Shown piece after piece: positions 50,513 through 60,861 of a stretch of DNA of 64,000 nucleotides; position 1 is the stretch's first letter, and the number at the start of each line of letters is the position of its first letter. Both the position numbers and the translations under genes were made by a program. Location of the stretch: contig JBCDIT010000011.1 of NCBI GenBank assembly GCA_038748775.1, forward strand, positions 103,946-167,945, written 5' to 3'. The notes below the pieces were generated by a model, which searched no databases, was not told where the DNA came from, and worked only from the letters and a program-made list of their open reading frames with translations. Source of the DNA: DAIQNV01 sp038748775 (lineage in GTDB: Bacteria; Planctomycetota; Phycisphaerae; Phycisphaerales; UBA1924).

Positions 50513-52753
50513 ATGCCGTCTTTACCCGCCAACCCGCACCCCAGATTCATCAACCGCGACCTCTCGTGGCTGGCGTTCAACGACAGGGTGCTGGCCCAAG
50601 CGGAGGACGACCGGATCCCGTTGCTCGAACGCGTGAAGTTCCTCGCGATCTTCGCGAGCAACCTCGACGAGTTCTTTATGAAGCGCGTCGGACTGGTGAA
50701 ACGACGAATGGAAGACCCGGTGCGTCGCGATCGCCCGGGCCCGGCGGGGCTCACGGTCGACGAGTTGGCGCCGCTCATGCGGCGCAACGTTGAGGAACTC
50801 CAAGAACGCCAAGCGTTCTGCTGGCTGAGTGAAGTGAGGCCAGCGCTGCACGAGGCCGGGGTGCGAATCCTGAGCTACGCGACGCTGACCGGTGATCGTC
50901 GCGACTGGCTCGACCAGTGGTACGAAGCCAACGTCTTTCCGATCCTGACCCCCCTTACCGTCGACCCTTCCCACCGCTTCCCGTTCATTTCGAACCTCTC
51001 CGAGAACTTCGGCGTGCTGCTCACCCGGGGTGAAGGGCCCCACAAGGGCGAGCGGAGCTTCGCGCGGATCAAAATCCCCGGCGTCGTCCCCCGCTTCGTC
51101 AGACTGCCCCGGGTCGATGACTCGCCGAAGGACATCGAACTCGTCGCCCTCGATGATCTCATCGCGCACAACCTCGAGAAGCTTTTCCCCGGGCGAACCA
51201 TCGATCAGGCGGTCCCGTTCCGTGTCACGAGATCGGCCGCGATCGCAGAGGACGATGACGACGACGAACTCGACGACATGCTCCTCCAGGTGGAGGCGGA
51301 ACTGCGCCGGAGGCGGTTCGCGAAGGCCGTGAGACTCGAGACGCCCGCGAACGCTGGCAACGACGTCCTTGAGTTCGTAACGACCCAACTCGACCTCGGG
51401 GAGTCCGACGTCTACCGGCGGCGGGGACCGCTTGAGTACCAAGATCTGTTCGAGATCGCGGCGCTTCCTCGCCCCGATCTCAAGCACGAGCCTTGGACGC
51501 CCGTGATGCCTCCGAGGCTTGCCGGGCTTGGCATGATCGACGGCGAGGAGCAAGAGCCGGGCGAGAGCATCTTCGACCGGGTGCGCACGCGCGACGTTCT
51601 CGTGCACCACCCGTACGAGTCGTTCGAGCACTCGGCCGAGCGGTTTATCGCAGAGGCCGCGGTCGATCCCGACGTGCTGGCGATCAAGCTGACGCTGTAT
51701 CGGACCAGCCCCGACTCGCCGTTCGTTTCGAGCCTGATCCGCGCGGCCGAGGCGGGCAAGAACGTCGCGGCGCTCGTTGAACTCCGAGCGCGGTTCGACG
51801 AGCAACGAAACGTGGTCTTCGCCAGGCGGCTCGAGCACGCCGGTGTCCACGTCGCGTACGGCGTCGTCGGCCTCAAGACCCATTGCAAGTGCCTGCTCGT
51901 GGTCCGCCGAGAGCGCACGAGAGGCGAAGACGGGCGAGAGTCGGTCGGACTGCGCACGTATGCCCATATCGGCACCGGCAACTACCACCCGAAGACGGCA
52001 CAGCTCTACACCGATCTCGGGCTGTTCACCGCCGACCCCGACGTGACCGCCGACGTGGTGAAGCTGTTCAACATGCTGACGGGCGGGGCCGGCGGCCAGC
52101 GGTACGACCATCTGCTTGTGGCCCCGGACGCGATGCGGTCAGGGTTCTGCGATCTCATCGACGATGAAATCGCCAACGCGAAGCGAGGCAAGCCGTCGCG
52201 CATCGTCGCGAAGATGAACCAGCTCGAAGACAAGGTCATGACCGACAAGCTCTACGAAGCGAGCCAGGCCGGCGTGCCGATCGACCTGATCGTTCGAGGG
52301 TTCTGCTGTCTCCGCCCGGGTGTCCCCGGGCTCAGCGAGACCATCCGAGTCACCAGCGTCGTCGGTCGGTTCCTCGAGCACAGCCGCGTCGTGCACTTTG
52401 CCGGCGGCAGCGAGCGACCCGAAGACGGGCTCTTCTTCATCGGGTCGGCGGATTGGATGTACCGCAACCTGTCCGATCGGGTCGAAGCCCACGCGCCGGT
52501 CCGCGATCGTGCGTCTCGGGCGTCGCTCTGGCGGGTGCTCGAAACCCTGCTGAGCGACCAGCGCAACGCGTGGGTCCAAGGCTCCGACGGCGTGTACGAG
52601 CGGCTCGAACCCAGCAAGACCCGTAGCACGATCGGCCTTCCTGACCCGCAGTGCGACGGAGCGTTCGAAGCGCTGATGGCCGACGCGGAGCATCGTCACC
52701 TCGACGCCCATGTCGGGGAGATGCTCGCGAGGCGGTCAGATCGGCGGGCCTGA
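50513..52753 (+). CDS. ppk1: Polyphosphate kinase 1
   Basis: 746 residues. RFINRDLSWLAFNDRVLAQAEDDRIPLLERVKFLAIFASNLDEFFMKRVG is the PPK1 N-terminus; the active-site histidine motif is RTYAHIGTGNYHPKTAQLYTDLGLF, with KLTLYRTS, MNQLEDKVMTDKLYEASQAGVPIDLIVRGFCCL and FIGSADWMYRNLSDRVE in the C-terminal domains. Polymerises the gamma-phosphate of ATP into polyphosphate. A middle acidic segment (EDDDDDELDDM) near residue 245 is an unusual insertion. No ppx partner in the window. Confidence 0.97.
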   Translation: MPSLPANPHPRFINRDLSWLAFNDRVLAQAEDDRIPLLERVKFLAIFASNLDEFFMKRVGLVKRRMEDPVRRDRPGPAGLTVDELAPLMRRNVEELQERQAFCWLSEVRPALHEAGVRILSYATLTGDRRDWLDQWYEANVFPILTPLTVDPSHRFPFISNLSENFGVLLTRGEGPHKGERSFARIKIPGVVPRFVRLPRVDDSPKDIELVALDDLIAHNLEKLFPGRTIDQAVPFRVTRSAAIAEDDDDDELDDMLLQVEAELRRRRFAKAVRLETPANAGNDVLEFVTTQLDLGESDVYRRRGPLEYQDLFEIAALPRPDLKHEPWTPVMPPRLAGLGMIDGEEQEPGESIFDRVRTRDVLVHHPYESFEHSAERFIAEAAVDPDVLAIKLTLYRTSPDSPFVSSLIRAAEAGKNVAALVELRARFDEQRNVVFARRLEHAGVHVAYGVVGLKTHCKCLLVVRRERTRGEDGRESVGLRTYAHIGTGNYHPKTAQLYTDLGLFTADPDVTADVVKLFNMLTGGAGGQRYDHLLVAPDAMRSGFCDLIDDEIANAKRGKPSRIVAKMNQLEDKVMTDKLYEASQAGVPIDLIVRGFCCLRPGVPGLSETIRVTSVVGRFLEHSRVVHFAGGSERPEDGLFFIGSADWMYRNLSDRVEAHAPVRDRASRASLWRVLETLLSDQRNAWVQGSDGVYERLEPSKTRSTIGLPDPQCDGAFEALMADAEHRHLDAHVGEMLARRSDRRA

Positions 52754-52769
52754 GGGCTTCAAAAACACA

Positions 52770-52798
52770 AAAGAGCGGCCGATCGGGGACCGCTCTTT
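52770..52798. terminator. Bidirectional terminator between ppk1 and receiver gene
   Basis: Stem aaagagcgg/ccgctcttt; the flanking A-run on the left gives the minus strand a T-rich tail, the plus strand only ctttcg. Confidence 0.7.
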
Positions 52799-52897
52799 CG
52801 CGCTTGCCTGCCCGCCATCGCCACGGCGGACGGCCCTACCCAGCGATCAAGGTGCGCCCGTGTTCGCGACGTGCCAATAAAGTCCAAGAAAAACCGG

Positions 52898-53260
52898 TCA
52901 GGCGACGAGTCCGAGCTCGGCCAGGATGTCCTTGAGTGACACGGCCTTGCTCAGCACCCGGTCGAAGCCCGTATCGAGAGCGGTTGCCGTGACCTCCTGG
53001 TTCGGCGATGCGGTCCAGAGGATCATCGGTCCCTGGAACCCCTTGGTCCGAACAGCCTCGCCGGTCTCGAGTCCGCCCATCGCCGGCATCTCTTTATCGA
53101 TGACGATGAGCAACGGCTCGGCGTTCTGGAGCGCATCGATTGCGTCCCGTCCGGACTCGAACGCCTGCATTTCGTACCCCATTTTGGCGCATTGCTTCGA
53201 CGCCAGTACCCGGATCAGGGAGTCATCGTCGATCAGCCAAAGTGTGCGGGAAGCGTCCAT
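52898..53260 (-). CDS. Single-domain response-regulator receiver (CheY-like)
   Basis: 120 residues from ATG 53260. RTLWLIDDDSLIRVLASKQCAKMGYEMQAF carries the acidic pair, LLIVIDKEMPAMGGLE the phospho-acceptor aspartate, ILWTASPNQ the conserved Thr region and DRVLSKAVSL the lysine. No output domain. It lies between ppk1 and the aldolase gene; the cognate kinase is not in the window. Confidence 0.9.
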   Translation of the reverse strand: MDASRTLWLIDDDSLIRVLASKQCAKMGYEMQAFESGRDAIDALQNAEPLLIVIDKEMPAMGGLETGEAVRTKGFQGPMILWTASPNQEVTATALDTGFDRVLSKAVSLKDILAELGLVA

Positions 53261-53523
53261 ATCTGGGTCTTCGGCCGTCCGTGAGAACCGAATCACCTTG
53301 TTGCGATCGGAGAAGCTTTGTTTCGCATCTCGGGCCGCGTTTCGGCCCGAGAACACCTGAGAAAGATCGGTCCATGACGATGACCAAGTCGTTTGGGTAC
53401 CAACCCCGAGACGCCCACGTGCCGATGACACCGGGGACTTGGCCCTATGGTTTCGAGACGCTCCGGTGCGGAGCCGGGTTTGGTGCCCGGCCGGGGGGAG
53501 CGCGACAGGCGCAACAGGAGATC

Positions 53524-54633
<1,110 letters not shown>

Positions 54634-54675
54634 TCGATCCGTTCACACGAGCGGACGTCGAGTCCGAATCCCGTG

Positions 54676-54714
54676 ACGCCCGGCCGGTACCCCCGGCCGG
54701 GCGTTGTCTTTTTT
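54676..54714 (+). terminator. Rho-independent terminator after aldolase gene
   Basis: 12-bp perfect stem acgcccggccgg/ccggccgggcgt, then tgtctttttt. Confidence 0.92.
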
Positions 54715-54892
54715 CGGCGTTTTTTGGAGACAGTGCGTGAGCACCGAACGCCGCCCTGAGGCAAGTGCTTTTTCGCGAATTCGAGACAAAGTTCGAGAGT
54801 AGAACCCCGGAAACTGCGTTCCCAGCGTGTCCGGCAAGGCAACGCCTCACACAAGAGGCGAGGGGAAGCGTCGCGAGGGGCATCGCGGCATC

Positions 54893-54913
54893 ACCTAGGC
54901 CCACCGGTTCTGG
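54893..54913 (+). promoter_or_regulatory. 21-nt motif shared by both LuxR-type gene leaders (copy 2)
   Basis: acctaggcccaccggttctgg, 11 nt before the start and partly over the Shine-Dalgarno (ctggagg). A hairpin cgcctc/gaggcg lies at about 54843-54860. An operator or RNA element is possible. Confidence 0.45.
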
Positions 54914-54924
54914 AGGTTTCGATT

Positions 54925-55704
54925 ATGTCGGCTTTGCTCAAGGGCGTCGCTGCGCACGCGACGCGTGACACCATGGAAACACACCTTCCAGCAGCTTCGA
55001 CTCTGGCTCGCTGCTTGTTCGACGACGTCCCGGCCGCGGTCGGCATCTATGACGCCCACACACTGGTCCCGCTCGCGATGAACGGCGCGGCCCGGGCGTG
55101 GGCCGAAGCTGATGTCTCACCAGATCAGAACGGCATCGCCGGTCGGACCGCCGATTCGCTTTGGAACCATGTTCCGGCCGTGCTTCGGGAAGGTCACCGC
55201 GCCGCGGTCACCGAAGCGCTGCAAACCGGTCGTCCGATCCGGCTGATCGGCATGGTCCGGGGCCGCTGGTCGCAGACGGTCTATCGCCCTGCGGCTCTCG
55301 AGGATGGTTCAGCCGGACTGTTGTGCGTCTGTGCCCCCATCTCTGAGGGCAGCACGCTCTCGGATGATGGTGTCGTTACCCGGCGCTCTGCTGACGATGA
55401 CATGGGACCGCTCGCCAGTCTGACTGAGCGCGAGCTCGAAGTGCTTCGGCTAATCGGCATGGGGATGACGAGCGACCAGATCGCTCGCGAGCTGCACCGC
55501 TCGGCCAAAACGGTGCAAGGCCATCGCAACGCCCTGGGGCTCAAGCTGGGCGTAGAGAACCGCGTCGCGCTGGCGCGGATCGCGATCCGGGCCGGGCTCA
55601 CGGCGCTCTCGTCAGAGAGCGTCGTCGAGCTCGGACGCCGGTCGCGTCGAGCCAACCGCCGCGCCGCGGTCGAAGTACAAGCAAGGCCTTTCTCGGCGCA
55701 CTGA
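54925..55704 (+). CDS. LuxR-type transcriptional regulator
   Basis: 259 residues. The N-terminal ~150 residues (ARCLFDDVPAAVGIYDAHTLVPLAMNGAARAWAEA) are PAS-like; the C-terminal LTERELEVLRLIGMGMTSDQIARELHRSAKTVQGHRNALGLKLGVENRVALARIAI is the LuxR/GerE helix-turn-helix. No receiver domain or phosphorylation site. ggaggt Shine-Dalgarno 8 nt upstream. Same architecture as the protein at 35289; the two share the HTH core and a leader motif, so they are paralogs. Confidence 0.87.
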   Translation: MSALLKGVAAHATRDTMETHLPAASTLARCLFDDVPAAVGIYDAHTLVPLAMNGAARAWAEADVSPDQNGIAGRTADSLWNHVPAVLREGHRAAVTEALQTGRPIRLIGMVRGRWSQTVYRPAALEDGSAGLLCVCAPISEGSTLSDDGVVTRRSADDDMGPLASLTERELEVLRLIGMGMTSDQIARELHRSAKTVQGHRNALGLKLGVENRVALARIAIRAGLTALSSESVVELGRRSRRANRRAAVEVQARPFSAH

Positions 55705-55742
55705 GTCGAGGTCACGAGGCAACACGATCGAGGAGACAGGCG

Positions 55743-55780
55743 AACCCCGGGCGCCGAAAGTCGCTCGGGGTTTTTATTTT
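55743..55780 (+). terminator. Rho-independent terminator after LuxR-type gene
   Basis: 11-bp stem aaccccgggcg/cgctcggggtt with an 8-nt loop, then tttatttt. Confidence 0.9.
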
Positions 55781-55850
55781 GAGCGCTCCGTACGGCCCTC
55801 CGGGCCGACACTCGCTCTTGTACGCCGCGCCGGAGTGAACTCCGGCGGGC
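55781..55850 (+). repeat. Double-palindrome interspersed repeat, copy C
   Basis: gagcgctccgtacggccctccgggccgacactcgct..., then cgccggagtgaactccggcg. Perfect hairpin ggccctccgggcc and a second cgccggagt/actccggcg hairpin. Tandem with copy D. Confidence 0.85.
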
Positions 55851-55868
55851 TCACCGGACATTGGCTCC

Positions 55869-55937
55869 GAGCACTCCGTAAGGCCCTCCGGGCCGACACT
55901 CGCTTACGCCGCGCCGGAGCGAACTCCGGCGGGCTTT
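55869..55937 (+). repeat. Double-palindrome interspersed repeat, copy D
   Basis: gagcactccgtaaggccctccgggcc, gacactcgcttac, cgccggagcgaactccggcg, gggcttt. It ends 22 bp before the stop of the endonuclease/exonuclease/phosphatase gene, again between convergent genes. Confidence 0.85.
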
Positions 55938-55958
55938 GCGGGAGTGCCCTTGTGGGCT

Positions 55959-57443
55959 CTAGTTTCCTGACGCCGGGACGAGGTCGACGATGACCGGGCG
56001 GTGGTCGCTTGCTTCGGAATCGGTCGCGGTCAAACCCAGGCTCTCCAGCGACTCTGGGCTGAGGCGTGCGGTATCGATGACGAACGCCTCGAAGACATCA
56101 AACGCGGCGTCGGGGTATCCGATGAAGTCCAGGCGAGCGCCGACGCTGCCTCGGTCGGGGCGGCCGAAGGTCGAGAGCACGTCGTCGCCTAGGACGACCG
56201 GGCGGGCCTGTGCCAACTCCGATCCGTCAACATCGAGACCGGCGTAGGTCAACGCCGCGACGCCTGTCGTGCCCTGCATGTTGAAGTCACCGCCGATGAT
56301 CGTGAAATCGGCGCCAACCAGTTCGGCGAAGTTCTTGAGTTCGGCGTTCACCGCTCCGGCTTCGACGACCCGGCGGGTGTCCTCTTCGCTCCCGGCGCTC
56401 CCGCAACACTTGTAGTGCACGCTGGCAGCCGCGACGATCCCGAGGGGGGTGTCGATGGCCGCGGCGGCGTAGCGAACGGGGAAGTCCCAACGCGTCCCGG
56501 GCGCGAGCAGTTCGTCGGGCCCACGCCCGATGATGGGGTGGGGTGTCGCGACGGCAACGCCCCACGCGTCGGAGCGTTCAACGGTCCACGTGCCGACGTC
56601 GGGGCGGTGGTGGTTGGCGGTGAGCCACTCGGCGATCTCGGCTTCGCTTTGCTCAGCCCGGTCCCACTCCTGGAACAGAATGATGTCTGGACCCGTCGCG
56701 TCGAGGATGCGGGAGAAGGGCTTGGGGTCACGCTGGGGCATGCCCCAGAGCACGTTCCACGACATCACGCGGAGCCCGTTGTCGGGCTTGCTCGGGATCT
56801 GAGCGTCGTGCGAGCCGGCCTCGGCCGCGTTCGGGGGGACAAGGGTCCACATGTACCGGAACGTGGGTTCGGCTGGGGCGCGCCCGGCGGCCTCGAGCGC
56901 GAGCCAAGCTCGGCCGTTGTACCCGATGCCTTCCTGTTTGGTGAACTGATCAAAGGGTCCCTTGCGGTTGATGCGGACCTCGAACCAGTCGCTCGCGTGG
57001 GTCGGCGCCCATTCGAGCCCGATGTCGTACGGAGTCAGTTCGACCGCCTTTGCGCCATCGAAGGCGGTGACGGTCGGGCCGTAGCGGCGGCGTCCGTCGG
57101 CGGTCGGGGTCTGGTCGCTGAAGATGATCTCGAGGTCGATCCCCAGGCGCCCGTGCGGGCGCCCCGTCGCGTTGGTGTCATCGCAATCGATGCGGATCAC
57201 GATCGGCCCGGGCGACGAATTGAGGGTGACGGGGCCGTGGAGGCGGAAACGGACGGCGAGGTACTCCTCGTTGCCCAGGACGTAGGCCTTCTCCGGCCAG
57301 TCGGAGACGTCCCCGTCGATGGTCGGGAGGTCGGGGTACTGGCCGAGGACGGGCGGCGGACGATCGCTGTCGTCCGACATCCACATCTCCTGGGCCTGCG
57401 CGGCGCCGGCGACCAGCGCCAGACCGACCACACGGCTCACCAT
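55959..57443 (-). CDS. Secreted endonuclease/exonuclease/phosphatase-fold protein
   Basis: 494 residues from ATG 57443; a signal peptide (VSRVVGLALVAGAAQAQ) follows. The N-terminal ~230 residues (PTIDGDVSDWPEKAYVLG, SDWFEVRINRKGPF) look like a carbohydrate-binding-type beta domain (DOMON/CBM9-like). The C-terminal EEP fold has LRVMSWNVLWG, IILFQEWDRAE, FTIIGGDFNMQGT, LDFIGYPDA and ASDHRPVIVDL. Substrate may be a nucleotide, lipid or inositol phosphate. Start is uncertain; no Shine-Dalgarno or TANNNT box is clear. Confidence 0.8.
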   Translation of the reverse strand: MVSRVVGLALVAGAAQAQEMWMSDDSDRPPPVLGQYPDLPTIDGDVSDWPEKAYVLGNEEYLAVRFRLHGPVTLNSSPGPIVIRIDCDDTNATGRPHGRLGIDLEIIFSDQTPTADGRRRYGPTVTAFDGAKAVELTPYDIGLEWAPTHASDWFEVRINRKGPFDQFTKQEGIGYNGRAWLALEAAGRAPAEPTFRYMWTLVPPNAAEAGSHDAQIPSKPDNGLRVMSWNVLWGMPQRDPKPFSRILDATGPDIILFQEWDRAEQSEAEIAEWLTANHHRPDVGTWTVERSDAWGVAVATPHPIIGRGPDELLAPGTRWDFPVRYAAAAIDTPLGIVAAASVHYKCCGSAGSEEDTRRVVEAGAVNAELKNFAELVGADFTIIGGDFNMQGTTGVAALTYAGLDVDGSELAQARPVVLGDDVLSTFGRPDRGSVGARLDFIGYPDAAFDVFEAFVIDTARLSPESLESLGLTATDSEASDHRPVIVDLVPASGN

Positions 57444-57523
57444 TCCGAGACGATCACGCTGGTTCCGCACGCCGAACCTCCCTCGCAGCCTTCGAGCACC
57501 ACCGCGACGACTCGCGATTGGAC

Positions 57524-57548
57524 CAAAAAATAGGCCGCGTTCGCGGCC
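57524..57548 (-). terminator. Rho-independent terminator after DUF481 gene
   Basis: 7-bp stem ggccgcg/cgcggcc with tt loop; leftward it runs into tattttttgg on the minus strand. Confidence 0.85.
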
Positions 57549-57666
57549 CGGATGATGCTTCAATTATGGGTTCGAAACACCCGTTCAACTGGCCGTAGTT
57601 CCGCCTCGGCGCGACTTTGGCGAGCGCGTCGCAGCCCGAAGGAACGGCGAAGAGCGTCGGAGCCCG

Positions 57667-58557
57667 TTAGAAGTCCAGGCCAACGCCGGCGTAGAGCAGG
57701 ACGTCGTTGTTTTCGATGCCCGGGTCGGTCTCGGACTGGTGCTCGAACTCAACGCCGGCGGTGAGGCTGAGGCCCTCGGCGATCGTCGCCAGGTCGAACC
57801 GATAACCGAGCTTCGCGGTGGCGCGGAATTCACTGAAGTCGAGCAGGCTCGGGAAGTAGCGTCCCTCGAACTCAAACGACTGACGATCGGTGAACGCCAG
57901 CGAGTAGTCGACACCCAGCAGGGCCTCGGGGATCCACTCGTTCCGCGAGCTGTTGAACTCCCGCGTCACACCGACACCGGCTCGGGCGATGAGCTCTTGC
58001 TTGTCGCTCTTGTACACGATGTAACCGAGACCGGTGAAGAGCTGGATTCGATACTCCCAGCTTTGGAAGCTGTCGTAGTCCCAGCGGCCGGTCACGAAGG
58101 GCGACCAATTCGAGTCTTCGTAGTACCACTCATACTGAGCGCCGGCGGTGGCCTGGTCGTTGGTCACGTCCGAGTCGGACTCGGCGTAGTAGTAGCTGGC
58201 GTCGAGCGAGAGCTTGTTGTCCTCGGTCTCTCGGGTGCCGGTGTACCCAAGGCGGAGGTTGCTCTGGTCGCTGTTGCCCTGGGTCGAGCTGAAGCTGAGC
58301 TCGAAGCGGTTGGTCCAGATGTCGTTCGGATCGAACGCGTCGGCGTCGGCCTTCTCTGGGACCGAAACCGTACCGTCGGCGTTCGAGGTGAGTTCGCTCG
58401 GGACGTCGTACCCCTGGTTGCGCATCAATTCGAGCAAGTCGACCGCGTTCTCAGCGCGGGGGGTCGAGTTGCCTGGCCCGGTGTCCTGTCCCGCGGCGCC
58501 GGCGACGATCGCACACGTCGTCACGAGACCCGCCCATCGCATCGCTGTCTTCTGCAT
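57667..58557 (-). CDS. DUF481-type outer-membrane beta-barrel protein
   Basis: 296 residues from ATG 58557 (aaggagt Shine-Dalgarno). A signal peptide (QKTAMRWAGLVTTCAIVAGAAG) and a ~70-residue N-terminal part lead into repeated amphipathic beta strands: FELSFSSTQGNSDQSNLRLGYTGTRE, LSLDASYYYAE, AGAQYEWYYEDSNWSPFVTGRWDYDSF, ending LLYAGVGLDF with a terminal Phe, typical of BamA-assembled barrels. Function not known for the family. Confidence 0.85.
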   Translation of the reverse strand: MQKTAMRWAGLVTTCAIVAGAAGQDTGPGNSTPRAENAVDLLELMRNQGYDVPSELTSNADGTVSVPEKADADAFDPNDIWTNRFELSFSSTQGNSDQSNLRLGYTGTRETEDNKLSLDASYYYAESDSDVTNDQATAGAQYEWYYEDSNWSPFVTGRWDYDSFQSWEYRIQLFTGLGYIVYKSDKQELIARAGVGVTREFNSSRNEWIPEALLGVDYSLAFTDRQSFEFEGRYFPSLLDFSEFRATAKLGYRFDLATIAEGLSLTAGVEFEHQSETDPGIENNDVLLYAGVGLDF

Positions 58558-58671
58558 TCCTGACTCCTTGACCCCCAAATGGGGCCGACCAACGTAGCCG
58601 TCGCTGTTGTCGACCGCAACTCACACCGGCGCATTGACCCGTCCTGAGCCGAAACCGGGTACTTTTATGCG

Positions 58672-59607
58672 ATGGGGTCCCCGGCCGTCTTTCTCGATCG
58701 CGACGACACGCTGAACGTCAACGCGCAGCTTCCGGACGAGGCGTTCCCGGGGACGTGGGGCGACCTCTACTGCCCAGACTGGGTCAAGCTGCTCCCCGGC
58801 GCCGCAGATGCGTGCGCCCGGCTCGCCGGCGCCGGGTACACGCTGGTGATCATCACCAACCAGGGCGGAGCCGCGAGAGGGCACGCGACGATCCCGCAGA
58901 TCGAGGCCACGACGGCTCGCGTGTGCGAACTCATCGACGAAGCGGCGGGATGCGACCCCGATCAAGGCCCGCTTATCTCGGCTTCGTACGCCGCGCCGCA
59001 TCATCCCGATGCGGTCGTTGATCACCTTCGCGCCGCGCACCCCTGGCGCAAAGGCGGCCCTGGGATGGTGCTCGCCGCGGCGCACGAGCTAGACCTCGAC
59101 CTCGGACAGAGTTGGATGATCGGGGACAAGGACCGCGATCTGGAGGCGGCGATCGGGGCGGGCGTGCCTGCAGATCGCTGCCTCCGCATCTCTCCCGATC
59201 ACTTCCCCAGCTTGGCGAACGCGGCCGACCACGTCCTTCGGCCCGCGCCGCCTCAGGTCGTTGGCCCGATGACGACGGTGACCCTTCGGGCCACCGGTGG
59301 AACGCCTCTAACCGAACCGGGCACGCGCTCGACCGTTGAATCGGCGGCGCGGGCGCTCGCGGAGCGCACGGGAATCGCGTTGCATGACGTTCGGACCGAC
59401 ACTCGGAGCATCACGGTGAGCCTGGGCACGCACCGGCTCGCGGCGATGGGCTTTCTGACCGAGCTGCGCAACGCGACCAACCGGTGGTACGAATCGCGCA
59501 ACCCGGGCGACGTGCTCTGGCCGACCGGCCAGGTCGACACGCCCGAAGGCAACAGCGAAGACGACTGGGACCGGGACTGGCACCGGACCCCCGAGGACGA
59601 CGGCTAA
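58672..59607 (+). CDS. GmhB-like HAD phosphatase with C-terminal extension
   Basis: 311 residues. The HAD motif is AVFLDRDDTLNVN, motif II LVIITNQGG, and the later MVLAAAHELDLDLGQSWMIGDKDRDLEAAIGAG, as in D-glycero-D-manno-heptose-1,7-bisphosphate 7-phosphatases. The cysteine zinc loop of classic GmhB is missing (SASYAAPHHPD). An extra ~110-residue C-terminal part (MTTVTLRATGGTPLTEPGT onward) is unassigned. TACTTT ends 6 nt before ATG 58672, no Shine-Dalgarno. The next gene overlaps the stop codon. Confidence 0.75.
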   Translation: MGSPAVFLDRDDTLNVNAQLPDEAFPGTWGDLYCPDWVKLLPGAADACARLAGAGYTLVIITNQGGAARGHATIPQIEATTARVCELIDEAAGCDPDQGPLISASYAAPHHPDAVVDHLRAAHPWRKGGPGMVLAAAHELDLDLGQSWMIGDKDRDLEAAIGAGVPADRCLRISPDHFPSLANAADHVLRPAPPQVVGPMTTVTLRATGGTPLTEPGTRSTVESAARALAERTGIALHDVRTDTRSITVSLGTHRLAAMGFLTELRNATNRWYESRNPGDVLWPTGQVDTPEGNSEDDWDRDWHRTPEDDG

Positions 59608-60674
59608 TGCGCCTCCTGGTGGTCTGCCCGAGTTGGGTGGGCGACGCGGTGATGGCGACGCCGGCGCTGCGCCGACTGCGATCGGAACTGCCCGGGGCGT
59701 ACATCGGCGCCCTGGTCCGCCCGGGCATCGACCACGTGCTCGACGGGCTCGACCTGTTCGACGAGGTTCACACCATCCGAAGCCAGGGGTTCATGGGGCC
59801 CAAGCGAGCCGCGGCGGGCGTGCGGGGCCGCGGGTACGACACGGCGCTGCTGCTGACCAACTCGTTCTCGACCGCTCTGTCGGTGCGCATGGCGTTGATC
59901 GGCAGGCGTGTTGGATACGACCGCGACGGGCGAGGGGTGCTCCTGACCGACCGCCTCACGGCGCCCAAGACCGACAAGGGCTGGGCGGTGGTGCCGGCGG
60001 TGTCGTACTACTGGTTCGCGGCTGGAGCTGTCCTTGGCAACGACCGGCGTGCGCTGGAAGCGCCGCCCCTGCACGAACTCGAACGCGTCGAGACCGGCCT
60101 TCCCCCGGGCGTCGTGATGGAACTCGGGTGCACCGATCGCGACCAGGCCGAGGGGTCCGCAACGCTCGCGTCCGCTGACGTGACGACCGAATACGCGATC
60201 CTGAACCCGGGCGGGAACAACCCTGCGAAGCGCTGGCCGGCCGAACGGTTCTGCGAGATCGGGAAGAAGCTCTCGGAAGAACGGGGCTGGCGTGTGCTCG
60301 TCAATGGTGCGCCCGCCGAGATCGACCTGTGCACGCAGATCGCGGCGGGCATCCCGAAAGGCGTTGCGCTCCAGGAGCATGGGCACACGCTCCGGGGGCT
60401 CAAGCACGTCGTGTGCGGCGCGAAGCTGATGGTGACAAACGACACCGGGCCTCGGCACTTCGCGGTCGCGGCCGGTGTGCCAACGGTCAGCCTGTTTGGG
60501 CCGACGGATCCGAGGTGGACGACGGTGCCGACGTCAGCGCCCGAAGCGATCGTGGTGGCGGATCCGACACTCGATCCTCGCGACGTATCGAACGATCATC
60601 CGGAACGGTGTGCGATCGAGCGCGTCACGATCGACTGCGTTGCCGAAGCCATCGGTACAGCGGTCGAGATCTGA
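59607..60674 (+). CDS. Family 9 glycosyltransferase (heptosyltransferase-like)
   Basis: 355 residues. LLVVCPSWVGDAVMATPALRRLR is the GT9 N-terminus; the second half has ILNPGGNNPAKRWPAERF, RVLVNGAPAE and LMVTNDTGPRHFAVAAGVPTVSLFGPTDPRWT, as in heptosyltransferases WaaF/WaaC. ATG 59607 overlaps the TAA of the GmhB-like gene. The two genes suggest ADP-heptose-dependent surface glycan synthesis. Confidence 0.85.
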   Translation: MRLLVVCPSWVGDAVMATPALRRLRSELPGAYIGALVRPGIDHVLDGLDLFDEVHTIRSQGFMGPKRAAAGVRGRGYDTALLLTNSFSTALSVRMALIGRRVGYDRDGRGVLLTDRLTAPKTDKGWAVVPAVSYYWFAAGAVLGNDRRALEAPPLHELERVETGLPPGVVMELGCTDRDQAEGSATLASADVTTEYAILNPGGNNPAKRWPAERFCEIGKKLSEERGWRVLVNGAPAEIDLCTQIAAGIPKGVALQEHGHTLRGLKHVVCGAKLMVTNDTGPRHFAVAAGVPTVSLFGPTDPRWTTVPTSAPEAIVVADPTLDPRDVSNDHPERCAIERVTIDCVAEAIGTAVEI

Positions 60675-60833
60675 CGAGCCCGAAGCGCGACCGAGGGGCT
60701 TCCTTTGCCTCCATCGCCCTCTTCGTGATTTGATCGAACGCTCGATGGCCACGGATGCCCGGAGGCCCTCACCAGACGAAGAAGTTGAAGCAGCAAAGAG
60801 CGGGGAGATACCTCGCTTGCGCGTCGGGCTCGT
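60674..60833. repeat. Long-inverted-repeat element, copy 2
   Basis: Arms acgagcccgaagcgcgaccg (60674-) and its near complement ending 60833 (gcgcgtcgggctcgt) pair at about 20 of 24. The left end overlaps the last base of the glycosyltransferase stop codon. It separates two convergent genes. Confidence 0.7.
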
Positions 60834-60861
60834 TGATGTCGCCCCCGGGTCTTTCCTCGCC

